From Polytrichum commune (lineage: Eukaryota > Streptophyta > Polytrichopsida > Polytrichales > Polytrichaceae): a stretch of 64,000 nucleotides of DNA. A program made the translations under genes and the position numbers. How positions within the stretch are numbered: the stretch's first letter is position 1; each line of letters starts with the position of its first letter. The stretch is from the NCBI GenBank assembly GCA_950295325.1, contig OX485804.1, positions 45,570,001-45,634,000 on the forward strand, in the 5' to 3' direction. Below the pieces are notes generated by a model. The model was not told where the DNA came from, searched no databases, and was given only the letters and a program-made list of their open reading frames with translations. Below, piece after piece: positions 1 through 13,920 of the stretch.

Positions 1-48
1 CAGTATCAGTTCTCATGTTTGTTGAAAGATTTTATACGTTTCCTCCAA

Positions 49-260
49 ATAATGTTGACTATTGAGTTAGGACGGTTATCATATTTTGAGCACATGGTTC
101 AATCGCTTTTCAACACGTGTCTTTTTGGTGTCCATTTTTGGAGCCGCACCTAATCACATACCACTTGTATATAGATAGATGGCTGATGAGGACGAGTAAC
201 CAAATTACACGGGTCCACCTGAGCACGTTTATTGGAGGTGTGTTCACCAAAGGAGTTTGT
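49..260 (+). repeat. poly-C family repeat, copy 1
   Basis: Core GTTGACTATTGAGTT, TTTCAACACGTGTCTTTTTG and CACCTAATCACATACCACTT, as in copies at 4040, 49250, 59570 and 60285. Confidence 0.7.
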
Positions 261-3200
261 TCTAACAATGTCGGTGTATTGAGGTTCAAGGTGGATGTTA
301 AATGATGGTGTATGTAGAGGTTTGAATTAGAACTTCGTTGTGTGTATATAATCTCATCCGTTGGGATTGCATTGACCACTTTCATAAGTTCTCGATGATC
401 CAACTGAAGACAAATTGACTATGAAACGATCTCAAAGGCCTTTAGTAACTTTAGTAAGATGTAGTTGGAATGAAATGGCCCTCAACCCGATGGAAGGCTT
501 GTTTTTATTGGAGCCCCTTTCATTTACTATGGATGAGTTTACATAGACACCACGAAGCTTTGGTGGTGTCAATGTAGACTCACCCGCTAGGAAGGTGTAA
601 AATTGCATCGAACAAATTTACAACCTATTATTCTTAATTGTAGCAAAAACGACTTCGAAAATGACATCAAAGGCTCCAAATTAGTCCAGTGGGAATTGAA
701 TTGGAATGAATCGGCTTTCCACATGTAGGATGCTTGTTTCTACTAGGGCCTCTCCATCCATGATGGACAAGTTTCCGTAAACACCACAAAGCTCTAACCA
801 AATTTCCCGACCCAAATGGTACCCCATCTTTCATTTCAATAAGGATATGGTACTTGCACATGTATCATTGCAAATTTTCACGGTATCATCTATATACCCC
901 TTGGACATTCTATAAGTGTTTTTGATACCGTGACTAAGTATCGAGTGTATCACTTATTGATATTAAGGTGTTTATTCCCCGGATGCATGGAGGTAGTTTG
1001 GTTATATGTGGAATATTTCCATGAGAGGGTATTTCAAGCTTAAAGGACGAAGCTCATTTATAAGGGATTGTTAAATCGACCATATGTTGGTCAAAATGAC
1101 CACAATCAATATGTAAGGTGTCAACTAGGTTGTGACTTGTTGGCCAAGTTTATTAATTCTAACATATAGCTGATACCTTGCTCCTCTTCATATGTACGAT
1201 GACTAATCAAATTTTGACAGATCATGTGATTGTGTGACATGTCTTTGTGGTTGTTTTAACAAACTACATGGTTGATTTCATAATTCCCTATTTATAACAT
1301 CTACTTATACTTATTATCTTTGGCTTCTCACAATGTACCATGCTTAGCAATATTCCATAGATTATTAATGAAAGAAAATTATGTAGAGGTGCAACATCAT
1401 TGGAAAGATGACTTCATGTGGTATGAGAGAAACAAATGAAATTATGAGAAGGGGTGGGAGATGTAGCAAGGACATTCTTATTTCAAAATGGGAACCATGT
1501 GTGTGTGGGATACCTTATCAAAACCCCTGAAGTACAACATTTTCATGACCAGAAAAAAAGATTATATATATACAAATCATAAACTAAATAATAATCTTTA
1601 TGTATGTGCACAATAATCTCGAACTCCTAGAATGAATTGCCTCAATTATATATATGGGCTTCATTTACTGAATGATGGGGAATGACAATGACATCATGGG
1701 GGTATATGATATTTTTGAATGAATTAACTCCTTGAGTGATAAGGGGGCCTTAGAGTACAGTTGTCTCTTAAAGACTAGGCATATCCATACTCATTCCATG
1801 TGTATGTTTTGCAACCCAACTCTCATACCCTTTTTGTATATTGACATGGTACAAGACAATTAAAGTTGAAAGCTTTAGTCTCCCCTCTCCCCTCCCCCAA
1901 CCCATTAGCAAGCATAATCTACATTCCCTCCCTCCCTCTGTTGAGTTTTCCCTTGTCCTCTTATACCTTCTGTTGCAGTAAACTCTAATAAGTTCCAAGG
2001 TGATGACTACGTATTCCAAGAAAATCTGTAGAGGATACAAAAAACAATGAAATTACCAAAGGAACAAAAGACATGCAACTACAAGTTGACACATGAAATG
2101 TTGCATTGGTTACCTTGATCATGTCCAATGCATCCTTCAATTTACTTCAACTAGTTGACATAATTATCCAAGAAATGGGGCACATGACCTAATAGGTCCC
2201 AATTCTCCTAGCTTTGTTCCATACCTCTCATTGCCCCTTGCTCTCAATGGTTGGTGTTGCTTAATTTATAGGATAATGGGGCTCCCCCACGCTAATTGGA
2301 TTCCCATGTAGTGGGGTGGTTCCAAGGTTTGGTTACATGCACCAAATGTGAACCCTTTGTTTTCCAACAGGGACAATGATAGAGTTGATGATATTCAAGG
2401 ACTTAACCATTTGCTCATGGAACACTCAACCCTAGCCCAAAAGAAAAAACTGCACTTGTTGAGCGACACAATTCCAAGGAAAACACAACAATCATGTTGT
2501 AGTGTTGTCGGTGCTTTCTCAACCTTTTCATTTAAGAGAACCTTGGTAACAATATTTATAATGTGTGTACCATGTTGTCATGATGGAGCAAGCAAGCAAG
2601 AGAGAGTTCAACCTTGGACACAGGTTGAGCTCACATGTATATGAGATCGTCCATATGAAGTGCAATGTGGAATTTCAGGGCAGTGCCCGAAACTTCCACA
2701 TTTGCATGACACGATGGCCATTCTCATGCATAAACCTTTATGAATATCTTCCAGGATATGTGTACATTGTACTCGTCATTTTAGACACAGTGCAATATGA
2801 CGACTTATAATGCACTGCCTCTTCCCCTACTGTCCTCTACCAACAACAGTATGCTCTCTAACCAGCAAAATTTTACAAAGGACAGATACAATTAATTATT
2901 TATGTTAAGTTTAATGCATGTTTACGGAACTAGGCTGTGGGCCCAGTGCTACGTATCCCAAAGGTCCCTTGTACCAAAGAATCCACACACAAAAACAACC
3001 AGGCATGGCTTTAAGCTTGGACTCACAAAAATATGTAGAGAAGTAAATGTGTCAACCACCAAATCCAATGATTCTGAATTCACCAAAAGCAGGGATTGGG
3101 CAATTGCAAGAAGTGTGTAGATTGCAAAAGTTAAACACCCACCTCAGAAAAAATTTGAAGGTTCACTCTGGGTGCACAAGGCATAGGGTACAAATTAATT

Positions 3201-4039
3201 TCACTCAAGTTGATTCGGTGTGTCAACCCTACTTCTTCAAGCACCGGAATTGAAGTGAAACTAGATGGTGATGATGATGTATGGCAGATTCACAGCAAGC
3301 AGCACCAAATGATGCAGTGTCCGGTCAAAATCCTAGTGTTGCCAAATCCAAGCAGCCACATGTTGTGATCTTTCAGTTTTTCTTTGATAATTTGAGGTAT
3401 ATTCTACAGATTCCTCTAAAATGATGGGTTATTTTCCTGAAGTCTTGAACTTCAACTGGTTATTTCTCAAACTCAACCGGTTCATCTGTGACTAGGTCTT
3501 GGTTCTCCCCATTCACTGACATGATGTATTCTCTGGTCTCTTCCTTGGCTTCAAATCAGGTGCCTGCTTCTGTAGCTTTTCAAGACTTAAATTAAATGGT
3601 CTTGGAAGAACATGTTCAAGGATGTCTTTGTAAGACATTTTAAGACTTAAATTGCACCTTTCAGGTCAAACCCTTGTGATGGCTTCTGTATCTGCATGAG
3701 TAGGAAAAGGGGGTCTTTTCGACATGGTCCATCGTAGGACTATCAAATACATCACATTTTGTGTCAAAATGGTCATTTCCACACATATTTGATATCAAAT
3801 GTGATCTTTTGGATGGGTCCTAAGTAGCACATGTCAAATGTACCATGTCGAAAAGAACCACTTTCCCTACAAAGATAGATAGACTCCAGTTGGTTACTTT
3901 TTGTTGTTTGCTATCTTATACTACTCAAATTTCTGAGGTGAAATTTTTGTGTGCCTACATATGTATTCAAAGGACCCATGATCAATCCCAGGAAGTTTTG
4001 AAGCTAATCTCAAATTGTGATGAATTATAAAAGTTTACT
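261..4039. other. no gene seen
   Basis: AT-rich intergenic sequence with a diverged tandem duplication (408-800). The short frames at 2348-3253 overlap in different frames and show no family, splice or start support. Confidence 0.5.
408..800. repeat. diverged tandem duplication, about 240-bp unit
   Basis: 408-590 and 648-800 share the order TTGGAATGAA, GGCTTGTTTTTA/TGCTTGTTTCTA, CATTTACTATGGATGAGTTT/CATCCATGATGGACAAGTTT and ACACCACGAAGCT/ACACCACAAAGCT. Confidence 0.6.
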
Positions 4040-4260
4040 GACATTGAATCACCCCCCCCCCCCCCCCCCAATTATGTTAACTTTTAGCCTAGAATGATTC
4101 AGAAATTTTGAGCTAGGAGTCCAATCACTTTTAAAAACATGTCTTTCTTTGTGTCTGTTCTTGAATGTGCACTTAGCTACCCGCCACTCCATATAGGTGT
4201 CTGATAAGATAAGTAACCGAATTAGGCCCCGCTTACTTAAGTGCTGGCAGAACCTAGCCT
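4040..4260 (+). repeat. poly-C family repeat, copy 2 (C18 tract)
   Basis: C18 at 4052-4069 directly before the core AATTATGTTAACTTTTAGCC, then AAAACATGTCTTTCTTTG and ATATAGGTGTCTGAT. Confidence 0.7.
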
Positions 4261-4884
4261 TCCACCTCCATAATATTCGCCTAGATTGTCAACTTTTCAC
4301 CAACAATGTCATCAGAGACACATTACCTGAAACCTGAAACCCAAGATGGAGCACAACAGAAACGTGATGAAAATTGCAAGTTGATTGCAGATTGATCTCC
4401 CACCTCTGTGACTGTAAGAGCTTGCCAATGATCATGGCAACTCCCTACCTAAGGTGTGTGGGTGTTATTCATTTACTTTTCTAAATCAGACACCTGTATT
4501 TGAATGGTGTATGGTTAGGTATGGATTCACCTATGCATTCACTTAAGGAATCAACATACATGCACTTTCGATAACCCCATAACTAAGTAAGGGGAGGTCC
4601 GATTTTTGTTGATGTTTCACCATACATTTGCGAATGGAACACAAACTGATCGATAGAAGTTGAAGAACAAGCAAAACAAATGAGCCACTTAATACCCACA
4701 TACCTTAGTGAGTAACATACAGAGCGTGGAGCAACGACTCTGGCCACACGTTGAAATCTTTCCCAAAGAAAGTGTGGCAAATTCAATTTACTTACGTCAT
4801 ATCAATTGTCTTCAATTTCTTCACATATTTGCAATTTGTAACTTTCCATTGTCGTATGGACATTGGTGTTCACATAGCCGAAAG

Positions 4885-5745
4885 TCAATGCCATCGAAAG
4901 CCGACGAGGCTGAACTCATCGCTGTCCTCATATAAAATGCTGCGCACGGCCCGAGTGAAGGCAGAGACAGCAGTTGTGTCCTGGCCAGCGGCATATGCTG
5001 TCTGTTCATGGGGAGGAGGTGGCCCTATTGCTGCCTGCAGTGTTCATGTTTAATTAGCTTTGAATTTGAAAATATTGTCAACTTCGACTATGCATCAAGC
5101 CAAAATTGCATGTTAAAGACTTTGCAGATATAAGTGATGGAACATCAGTGCTGTAAGGACATATTCGACCTCTCTTTAATTTCCCTGAGCAAGATGGACA
5201 CCGGCATGTGCAACTCGGGTATAGAGATGTTTGTAGGTTTAGAAAGAGGTGGCAAGCCTCGAATCTTCTACTTTGCTGTTAGTGTAACAAAAATTCTGGC
5301 CATGATGTTTGGAAAATACCTCGACTATTTTATCTTGTTGCTTTTGCAAGCAGGGAGAAAGGACCCATACCTAGTAGTATGACGCTGGGTTCAACATTTT
5401 GCATGTTGATTTGTAATTTGTTTTTGTGCCGCATCAACTTTCTCATAAGTTTCAATCAATTGTATTGTGACTCATGGCACTTTCACCTCAAAATGAATGA
5501 ATTAGTGCCGTAGCTGCCATGATACTAACTTACAGGGAATGGATATGTGGGAATAGAGCTCATAGACTTAATTCAGAAAGGATTGGAGGACAAATACCTA
5601 CCTCCAGTGCTCGGAGCTTGCGCAGGTACCATTCACGCTCATAAAGGACTCCCAGATGCACCTTTTCTAAGGCAACCTCCTCAGTTTCTGTTCCCTCTGT
5701 CAAGGCTTCCGCATTGTGAAGACTCACGAAAAACTTTGCAACAAA
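4885..5745 (-). CDS. EB1-like microtubule plus-end protein, C-terminal exons only
   Basis: Two minus-strand exons join in phase: 5745-5602 (48 codons, donor GAG|GTAGGT) and 5034-4885 (49 codons plus TGA, acceptor ACTGCAG). The first has the start of a coiled coil and the motif YEREWYLRKLRALE, which fits the EB-homology signature of EB1 proteins (ERDFYFxKLRDIE). The second holds a Pro-rich turn and AVRSILYEDSDEF, like the conserved end of the four-helix bundle (ILYATED). EB1 proteins bind growing microtubule ends through an N-terminal calponin-homology domain; I did not find that domain at higher coordinates. It may sit on distant exons, or this may be a fragment. The C-terminus ends FRWH instead of the usual acidic or basic tail. 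Confidence 0.55.
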
Positions 5746-6217
5746 CTTCAAGTCACTTAATTATCACAATGTTTGCATCGTCGCTCATAACTCCTTGCCT
5801 GAACTTCATGTTTCACTCTGTCCTCAGTCAACATGACATCTGAAAATAGAGGATAGGTATGCAGCCTGAAATCAAGTGGATTTATTATATGTACACAAAC
5901 TCTTGGGTGGTTGTTTTCCCTCCAAATCCACAATTACTGATTGATGAATGCAAACAATCGTGGAATAATTAGTGCTTCTATATTTGTATTATGTTCAAGA
6001 AGTTAGATATAAAGTAGAGGGCTATATAAATGAAGCTTCATAAATGTTGTTGGATACGAAGCTCGGAATGAATCTGCAGAAGGCGGCGCAAGTGCATGAT
6101 GGGCTTCTTCAACAACATCTTGTTTTCACTACTGGAAAGACTCTTTTTTGGTACTTTCAGAAGCACAAAGACTAATCCAAAGAGATACAAAGTTTCACAA
6201 AAATACGTCTGACCAAA

Positions 6218-6512
6218 TTATTAGCACAAATGTTCGAAGGTTTTACTTTCATCCCCATTTCCACACAGAGTACTGTAGGGTGTTTTTGCGCTATCATTTT
6301 TTATTAAAAGATTGATCATTTCCATTGTAATTGAAATGAGAATTGAAGACGAGATTAGTTCCGTGTCATCCACAGGTTTACGCATGTTACAACTTTTTGC
6401 ACAAAGAGGATGCGTACGTATGTACCGATCACTTAAGGCATCCAGATCAGCAAAAATTTCTTGCAGATTTTCCCAGACATCCGCGCTCATATTGGGATCA
6501 TTGTCTGCTGAT
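6218..6512 (-). CDS. possible exon of an unidentified gene
   Basis: A minus-strand reading frame follows a good acceptor (TTTGTTTGTTATCAG) and encodes about 95 residues beginning DNDPNMSADVWENLQEIF, to a TAA at about 6218. The amphipathic pattern looks protein-like, but I recognise no family. It does not join in phase to the EB1-like exon at 5745. The plus strand is also open here, so the strand is not settled. Confidence 0.25.
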
Positions 6513-6969
6513 AACAAACAAAAGTTACCAAGAATCTCAATAATTCCCGAAATCCCTCAACATAGATTAGATATGACTCGGGAGTCAGAAGACCATGTCA
6601 AATTTCAACAAAGGACTTGGATTTGCAAATCAAGAAGAATTTGACATTAAACAGGGTAAAGGACGGGACAGGAGAGAAATGCCTTGAGAGGAATTAGGGT
6701 TTGAAGTGGAAGCTTGAGCAGGGCGATCTCCTTCCTGATATCTAGCTGGGGCATACATCCCTTGGTCCTTTGCTGTCATCATCACCACCACTACTTCTTA
6801 CACCTGGATGGACAACAAATCCACAAATCAAAAAACTGAAAGTCAGAATCTGAACATCAACAGAGAAACCAAACCAATTCCCTTTTCAGAAGGCTATTTC
6901 ACCCTTTAAACCTTCAACACTTTTAGCAATTTCATTCTTATCGTGTAATTCCTTATTCTGGATAACATG

Positions 6970-7160
6970 GAGGTCATCATCAAATTCTTTCCAAATTATT
7001 TGTGTGGGTGTCAAGAAGTGTAACCTTTTTAATACAACAACCTATCACTATCTACCAAGAAATCACATCACAATGTATGTATATTCACATTGTACCATCT
7101 CAAACTACCGTATGTATGGCAGGCCCAAATCAGGCTCCGAAAGCATCTAAGGGTTAATTT
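6970..7160. repeat. dispersed repeat shared with 61440-61630
   Basis: TGTGGGTGTCAAGAAGTG, CATCTACCAA..CACATCACA and AGGCCCAAATCAGGCTCC have close counterparts in the same order near 61,480-61,610. Confidence 0.65.
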
Positions 7161-9024
7161 TAAGCATGCTCCATGAAAAAGTGACTCAGTCACTAAGAAA
7201 TTGATTGCCGGAAATGTGCCTGATTTTAAGCACAATGAATGGCAAAACTGATGTTTATCATAAATTATTTTATCCTCGATGATATTATTATGGCCTTTCC
7301 TCACATATCTTTGTTTTTTCCAGCACACATAAGCATATGAAGTCTACAGACAGGGAACTCATCACAAGGATCCTGGCAATTTCCTGCACCATGTTTTTCC
7401 TTGAGCCAACTGATTCCATGCCTTCAGAAAATATTACCAAAGTCTTGCTACATCAAACATCAAAAATGCCAAGAAAGGATCACCATGAAGTTCATGGTGG
7501 CTATCTCTAAAAAAATCAAAGACTATACATATCCATAGCTATGCAGTTGCTTTCTCTACAAAAACGAAGACTACACATATCCATAAATATTATGCAGTAG
7601 CGAACAACCAATCAAAATTGCTCGTTGGATCTCGGAAACTCACAGTCCTGGCATTCATCATAAAATTGTAGAAATTGGACAAATGAAGGAAAAAGTACAT
7701 ATGTTGGACTTTCACCGAGTGCTCAAAATCGGGCACATAGCCGGAACATCAGGCTGGAAATCGTCATCTTCCGTGACTCCTAAACCAAGGTTTCTGACCA
7801 TGACCTAAATCTTCCGACACCAAGGTTTCTCAACAGGTTTTAGGACAATGGCAAGAAGATTTTAACCTTTTGAGCTCGAGTCTGATCATCATTCTGCCGA
7901 AACAACCAAGACAATTGGAGCAATGTGCAGGTTGAAATCACTCTTTTAAAGACTTCAAAGTGGATTTTGACATCATCAGCAGAGAAAATTTCATGCTTTC
8001 TTTGCACTCTGTCTCATGCCTCCTGTGAAACCTGGATGAACCCCCACAATTAGGGGTAGAGGTAGAAGGCCTTGAATAGGTAGAGGTAGAATACCAGAGG
8101 AGGTGCAACAATTGAACTCTCTTCCCAAATCCACACTTCTTAACTTACAAAAATGCAGCAATCCTGTTTAAAAATCCAGCATCATCATCATACCAATATA
8201 TCTCTTCCACCGAATGCTTCATCACAAACTTGACACGGAGCCACGAAGTAATTCACCTTTCGATGTCTCTTCAATATGTGTCAAGAGATGAAAACAAGCA
8301 AACTTTTCAATCTTTCCAATGTTTCTTCAATGCTTCATCCATCCCAATCTTAGGGTAGAGACACATACATAATGTCATTCTTGTGAAATGTGATTTGTTC
8401 CTAGATGTTGGGTGGTTTGGTTGAGTTTAGTTTCCTTGTTCAAATTTGTTTTCTAGTTGGTGCTCTTTTCAATATTGCTAATGCCCCCTTCCCACCTGAC
8501 TTTACCAAATAACCAAAGCCTTTCCTAAAAACCGGGTAAAGCTCGTTTAGTTACAACAAAGGCATCCGGCTATCCCAATGCACCTACAAGAATATGCTCC
8601 GGAGATTTTCAAGCAGGTTTTAGTTAAGTAGTTTTCACACGTGTTCATTGGTTTATCTACCCAGCAATGACATGTTGGATAGTTTTTGTCCCATCCCCAA
8701 TGCCTTACTACTCATCTATCTTTCCATCGGTTTTTGTAAATGAAGCTCCTCGTGCCCTCACAGCTAAAGCTAAAAGCAACCAATCACAAGGGCGGGAGGC
8801 GACACTCTTAAAGGTCCTACATTCTTGCCTCATGTATAGGTACTGATGAAAAGGTCGATGCTTGAGGCTTATTAAAACCTCCACTTTTAAACCATGCCAC
8901 ATCATTTGCCAACTAGACTCGGGACTAGATAGTGTCGATGGTGTGAAGGCCGTGTTTTGAGAACCAACTTTTAGGCTTAGCTAAAGTCAAGTGGGAAAGG
9001 GGGCATAACCCAATGTACATGTGG

Positions 9025-9963
9025 TACTACACCGTTTATTGTATATAGTGGCGTGTACACTCTTTGCAAAGGGCCTAAACAAAATGCCTAGAGGTCTCAA
9101 AGTGTCACATCCACTATTTTGCCAATATGATATTATTCATCAACATAAGTAAACTTTTAAGTGAAAATATATACATTATGATATATAGCATATTGGGGCA
9201 CTTGAGATGGGAGCTTTGCGTTTTAGTATGCAAGGGGAAGACATTATCAAGCATGCTATTGGCAAGTGTCATATGTGTTTATATTTTAGTATGCAAAGAG
9301 GAAGATATTCTCGAGCATACAAATGTCAAGTGTCATCAGTGTAAACTTTCGTCAACTTATAGGCCATTGTGTAATATAGGCATGCACCTCATAACACTAT
9401 TGAGCATACTCAACCAAGATATCGATAAGCGCACCTGAACACCAAGTGTTTTGAGGTGACACCAACACTTTGGGTGCATACTAGGTTACTCTAATGATCG
9501 ACAACTTCATATGTGTAATAATGTCACTTACCCTATCTTTGGGCACATACTAGGTTACTCTGATGATCAACAACTTCACCATTAATGTCACCTTATGACA
9601 ATTGACATTCAAGTGCACTTACTAATATCTTGACATGAGTATGTTCAATGGTGTTATGAGGTGTATGCCATGTTACACAATGGTCTACAAGTTGACTATA
9701 CTACAAACACATGACACTTGCCATAAGTATGTTCAAAAATATCTTCCCCCTTGCATACTAAAAAGAAAAGCTATCATCTCAATTATCCCAATGTGCTACA
9801 CTAAATATCACAATGTAAATAATTTACACTTAAAAGAAGTTACTTAAGTTGAGAAAGTATTGTATTGACAATTAGTGGAAGTGACGCTTTGAGACCTCCA
9901 GGCATCTAGTTTGACCCTTTGCAAGTAGTGTATGTGACACTAAACACCATAAATAGTGTAGTA
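9025..9963. mobile_element. large inverted-repeat (foldback) element, about 940 bp
   Basis: The left arm from TACTACACCGTTTATTGT matches the reverse complement of the right arm (TACTACACTATTTATGGT) for about 300 bp at roughly 80% by eye. Shared landmarks include GAGGTCTCAAAG, TTTTAGTATGCAAG and GGAAGA. The centre holds further short repeats (ACTAGGTTACTCTAATGATC twice). One arm recurs at 61790-62145. No target duplication was resolved. Confidence 0.8.
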
Positions 9964-9989
9964 TATCTCTCACGTAGTCATTGTACACG

Positions 9990-12900
9990 TCCTAATTTTA
10001 TCCCGTTTTCAATCGAATGTGAGTCTCCTTGAATGGGTGAGACCCTACGGATGTTTTATTGTGGAGAAATAGTGACTATGCGAGGCTTTTTTTGGAAGTA
10101 TAGAAGGGAGCATGTTGTCCCTTCTTTACAATGTCGTGTGCCCCTAGACATGAGGATTTCAAGGAGCTTTGAATCCTTTGATCATTTATTTTGAAAGATC
10201 ATCTCAGTTTATCTGATAGTTAATGTTATCCACAATGGTGTTGAGTCGGTGTACTCATGGTACCTATCTCACGTAATTAATGTGTAAACCCTAATATTAA
10301 CACATTTCAATTGAATATGAATCTCATTAGAAGGAGAGGACCTACAGTCAACACGATGTTATATTGTAGCACTACACTTTAACCTCCCTAATATCATGCA
10401 TGTGGTAATAACCAAATTGTATGTGATGATTGGGAGGTATGTAGTATTAATGTGGATGGACGATGATAGAGAATTAGTGTAATGTGTGACATTATGAAAA
10501 AACACAAAGTCATCATTGCAATAATGACAATGTGATGAATGTGAGCGTGTGGTTTCAATTCTTGAGTGGATTATTTTAATGTTAAAACATGTGATATATG
10601 GGAGGTAAATGTGACAACAAGGAGGACGATTTAAATTGAACACATTTGTTCCCTAGGCTTCTGACATATAAAAGAGGGAGTGACATTAGGGAGGGTGACA
10701 TAATGGAGGTTAGGGTGTATAGTATTTGTGCAAAGTTTTATTTGAATCAAAGAAAGTAGTAGGTCATCCTTTGTTAACCCCTAAATTACCAAGTTAAATT
10801 CGGTCAAAAGGAGCATGATTTCACATGTCCAACTTTGAGGTTGTTTTGTCACTCACATCTCATAAAGTTTTTCTACACTCAACTATACAAGTGGGCATGG
10901 ACAATAGATAATCCCTAATTATACCAAATTTCTAACCATCCGAGCCTCATAGGTTAGGAGTATATGGACGTCATTTTTTTGTGGTAAGTTGTTTTCACCC
11001 ATAGTAGATTTGTTCATTGTTGTGTTTGAGTGACGGGATGAAATCCAAGTGCACTAGGACTTTGTGCAAATGAAAGGTGTTGAAGTCGAGAGCCTACTGG
11101 ACTTTCAAATTCAATATTTGGATGGAACCTCAGTTTTTGAGACCTCATGCATTGTATGGCACTTAAAATTTGCCATGTAAGACCATGCATGACTTATACC
11201 AAGCAAATGGAATTTCAAAATATCTATGACCGGTAGATGTGATCTACATGTATATTCAAGCACTTGCCACAAAAATAAAAATCACTTGGATAATATGAGA
11301 CAACAATATGCTCAAGGAAGATCACAAATAATGCATATGGAAATTTTCCCTCTTTGGGCAAGTCATGTACCGAGGTCCTCCCAGCATGTCCATTTTCACG
11401 TTGCCCACCCCCTTCCACTTGTCATTTTTCCTTGTCACCCTATCCATTAGGTCAGGCATGTCACATGAGGCATCTTCCCAATGACGGACGTAATTTTGGA
11501 TAACCAGATGCAAACAACATTTGAGATTTTTTGCACTTGTAAAATTATTGTAGGAATGAGATTTTCTCTAATTCCACTAAAATTCAGGGTGTTGCATCCT
11601 CAATGCCAAGTAGAGTTTCCCAAAATCCTAAGTAGTTCAATTGTTCCTTCATACAAGAAAAGGCCTCCAAATCATGGTCTCTTTGGATTTGTCAATAACT
11701 TAGCAGTTAACAATGCCATGTGCCCCTAGATGTTCAAAGTTCTTGGAGTTTTGACTAAGATGAAATGCTCAAGGTGTTTGTAACATTGTCAAGGTAATGT
11801 ATATGCTATACCTACATTACATAATAATTATACAAATCCTATTACTCTCACAGTCTCAATTGAGCACAAATCGCCTCAGAAAGAGGGAGGCCATACGTCC
11901 ATCATGTTAAGCTTTTCCGTAATGCTACAACAAGCATGCAAGGGTTATTTGAAACTAGAATAGATTGCAAGGTGTCCCTCTTGAACAATGTCATGCATCC
12001 TTGGATAGTAGGAATTTGTAGAACTTTTCAATCGATTTTTTCTTTGTGCTCCATATTAAATTTTGTTCTATAGTTGGTGTGTTCCACAACTTTCCAATGC
12101 CAATGTCCATGTGGTCCATGACCCACGTACATGATGCCATTTTGAATCCTTGGAAAGGGGGTCAACACATGGTGTTTTATTGTAGTACTACAGTGACTAA
12201 GAGCGTCCCCAGCAGCCTCGCCATAGGGCATGCCAACGCCAAAAATGGGGCATCCCGGGTTCTTAGGTGGCGGTACCGGCATAAATTGAACCCCACCAAT
12301 GTCCGGTCCGGCATAATTTAGAAGCGGCCCGGGTATAGTAAAGGCCTTCCAACGCCATAAATGGTTCATATGGCGACCCTCCTCCGGCCCGCCAAGAGAT
12401 TACTTTAATATCAGATACTCCGATATCCTACTTTATCCCATGTCAGATAGTAGGTGTCGTTGTCTTATTGATTGCTTCCTAATTATACCGGGGGTATGCC
12501 TAGGCTTTGGTGGGCTCTGACTCAAGATGAGCGGCCCCGCCCAAGATGGAGGGCTCTTAAACACCATATAATATATTATTTTTGGCGGGTTGCTTACTAT
12601 CTCTCCTGGGGATGCTCTAAGCAAGGATTTTGTGGAGCTTCGATAGATATTGCATTTTGTGTTTCATATTATAAATTTGTCAAATAGTTGGTGTCATATA
12701 ACATTTGTAAGTCAATGTACATGTGGTGCATGGCCCACATAATAAATGTACATTTACTATATTCACGTTTACAATAGAATACATGATCAAATACGAGAGA
12801 TTGTTTACCTCAAACTGCATAGATTCCCTTAAAAGGGATCATGAGAGCCTACGGTGAACACATGAGGTTAAATCACGGCGTTGCACTAGCTACGGAAGGC

Positions 12901-13920
12901 TTCTTTGCTATTAATATAGGTACATAGCATGTTCTCCGTTCTTTGAAATGTCAAGCACCCCTAGATGTTCGGATTTTGTGAAGCTTTGATTGAAATATCT
13001 TGATGTTTCTTATTCAACTATTAAGTTGGATATTTGATGTTGTCCATGACATTGTTAAGCCATTGTACATGTGGTACGTAGCCCACATGATATATGCAGA
13101 TCGATGCTCAAGAATCGTAATGCACGAATTATAAATTTTATAGCATTATCAATTAAATTTAATAGATGTCCTTCCATTGCATGTATTTCCTTGGAATGGG
13201 GGTCAACACATGAGGCTTTTATGTGTAGTCCACCAATAACTATGCAAGGTGTATTTGATGTTAGATAAGGTAGCATGTTGTCCTTTTTTAACCCTCCGAT
13301 GCCAACAATAATTTGATAACCTCTTATGTTATAAATGCAAGATGATCTAAGTTGAAAGCTCGATAACCTAAAGATAACATTGTACAATGGAATGTTATCC
13401 CATTGTATCCACATTTATGATGCAAGAAAACCACGTCTCGTGACTTTTCACAATCTCATAAACAATTCATATAAGAGTAAGATAACATGTTACTTTGCAT
13501 AATATTTAAGAAAATCCCAATCATTACGTAATCACCATGAATTTTATAATACTTGATAGTGAGGACCAAAAACACTAGATATAGAAAGAAATCAAGACTA
13601 GCATATATGTACGTGTCTTTTAAACATAGAAACATTCCAATTCTCAATCAAGACATATGCAATACTTAGGATTCTCATTAGCAATGTTGGCTAGAAATGC
13701 ACATGTGCATAGGAAAAATACAAATTATTCATAATTAAAAAGAAATTAAGAAGAAAATACGTATTCCAAAATCCGTGTGGGCTCCTCAATTTAATAATTC
13801 GATGTCATAGCATACTAGATTCCTGACGTTGGTTCAACATGTTTATTCATTGAAGCGTTGCACCTACGAGAACATACAATCCATGCTTTTATAGGATGTT
13901 GTGTCCTTGCCTCCTAGATG
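9990..13920. repeat. degenerate array of about 330-500-bp units
   Basis: The phrases AGCATGTTGTCCCTTCTTTA, GTGCCCCTAGATGTTC, TTTTGTGAAGCTTTGAT, GTACATGTGGTNCATGGCCC and GGGGTCAACACATG recur in order near 10,110, 11,700, 11,980, 12,620, 12,930 and 13,270, with a weak copy near 13,890. The Harbinger MITE at 12201 sits in one unit. Confidence 0.6.
12201..12617. mobile_element. Harbinger (Tourist-like) MITE, family 1
   Basis: 417 bp with termini GAGCGTCCCCAGCAG and GAGCATCCCCAGGAG (reverse complement), flanked by TAA on both sides (12198-12200 and 12618-12620). It is more GC-rich than its surroundings and interrupts a unit of the degenerate repeat array at 10-13.9 kb. It has no coding capacity. 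Confidence 0.85.

Larger units (their letters stand above)
5746..9024. other. no assembled gene; possible EB1 linker exons unproven
   Basis: Upstream side of the EB1-like exons. A minus-strand stretch near 6,700-6,790 (TAKDQGMYAPARYQEGDRPA) is Pro/Ser/Gln-rich and could be a linker exon, but I find no matching donor. No calponin-homology motif was found. Confidence 0.3.

Noticed and set aside
10359-13414. Several ORFs of 90-119 codons
   Set aside because: They lie in the degenerate repeat array or the MITE, overlap on both strands, and have no family signal.
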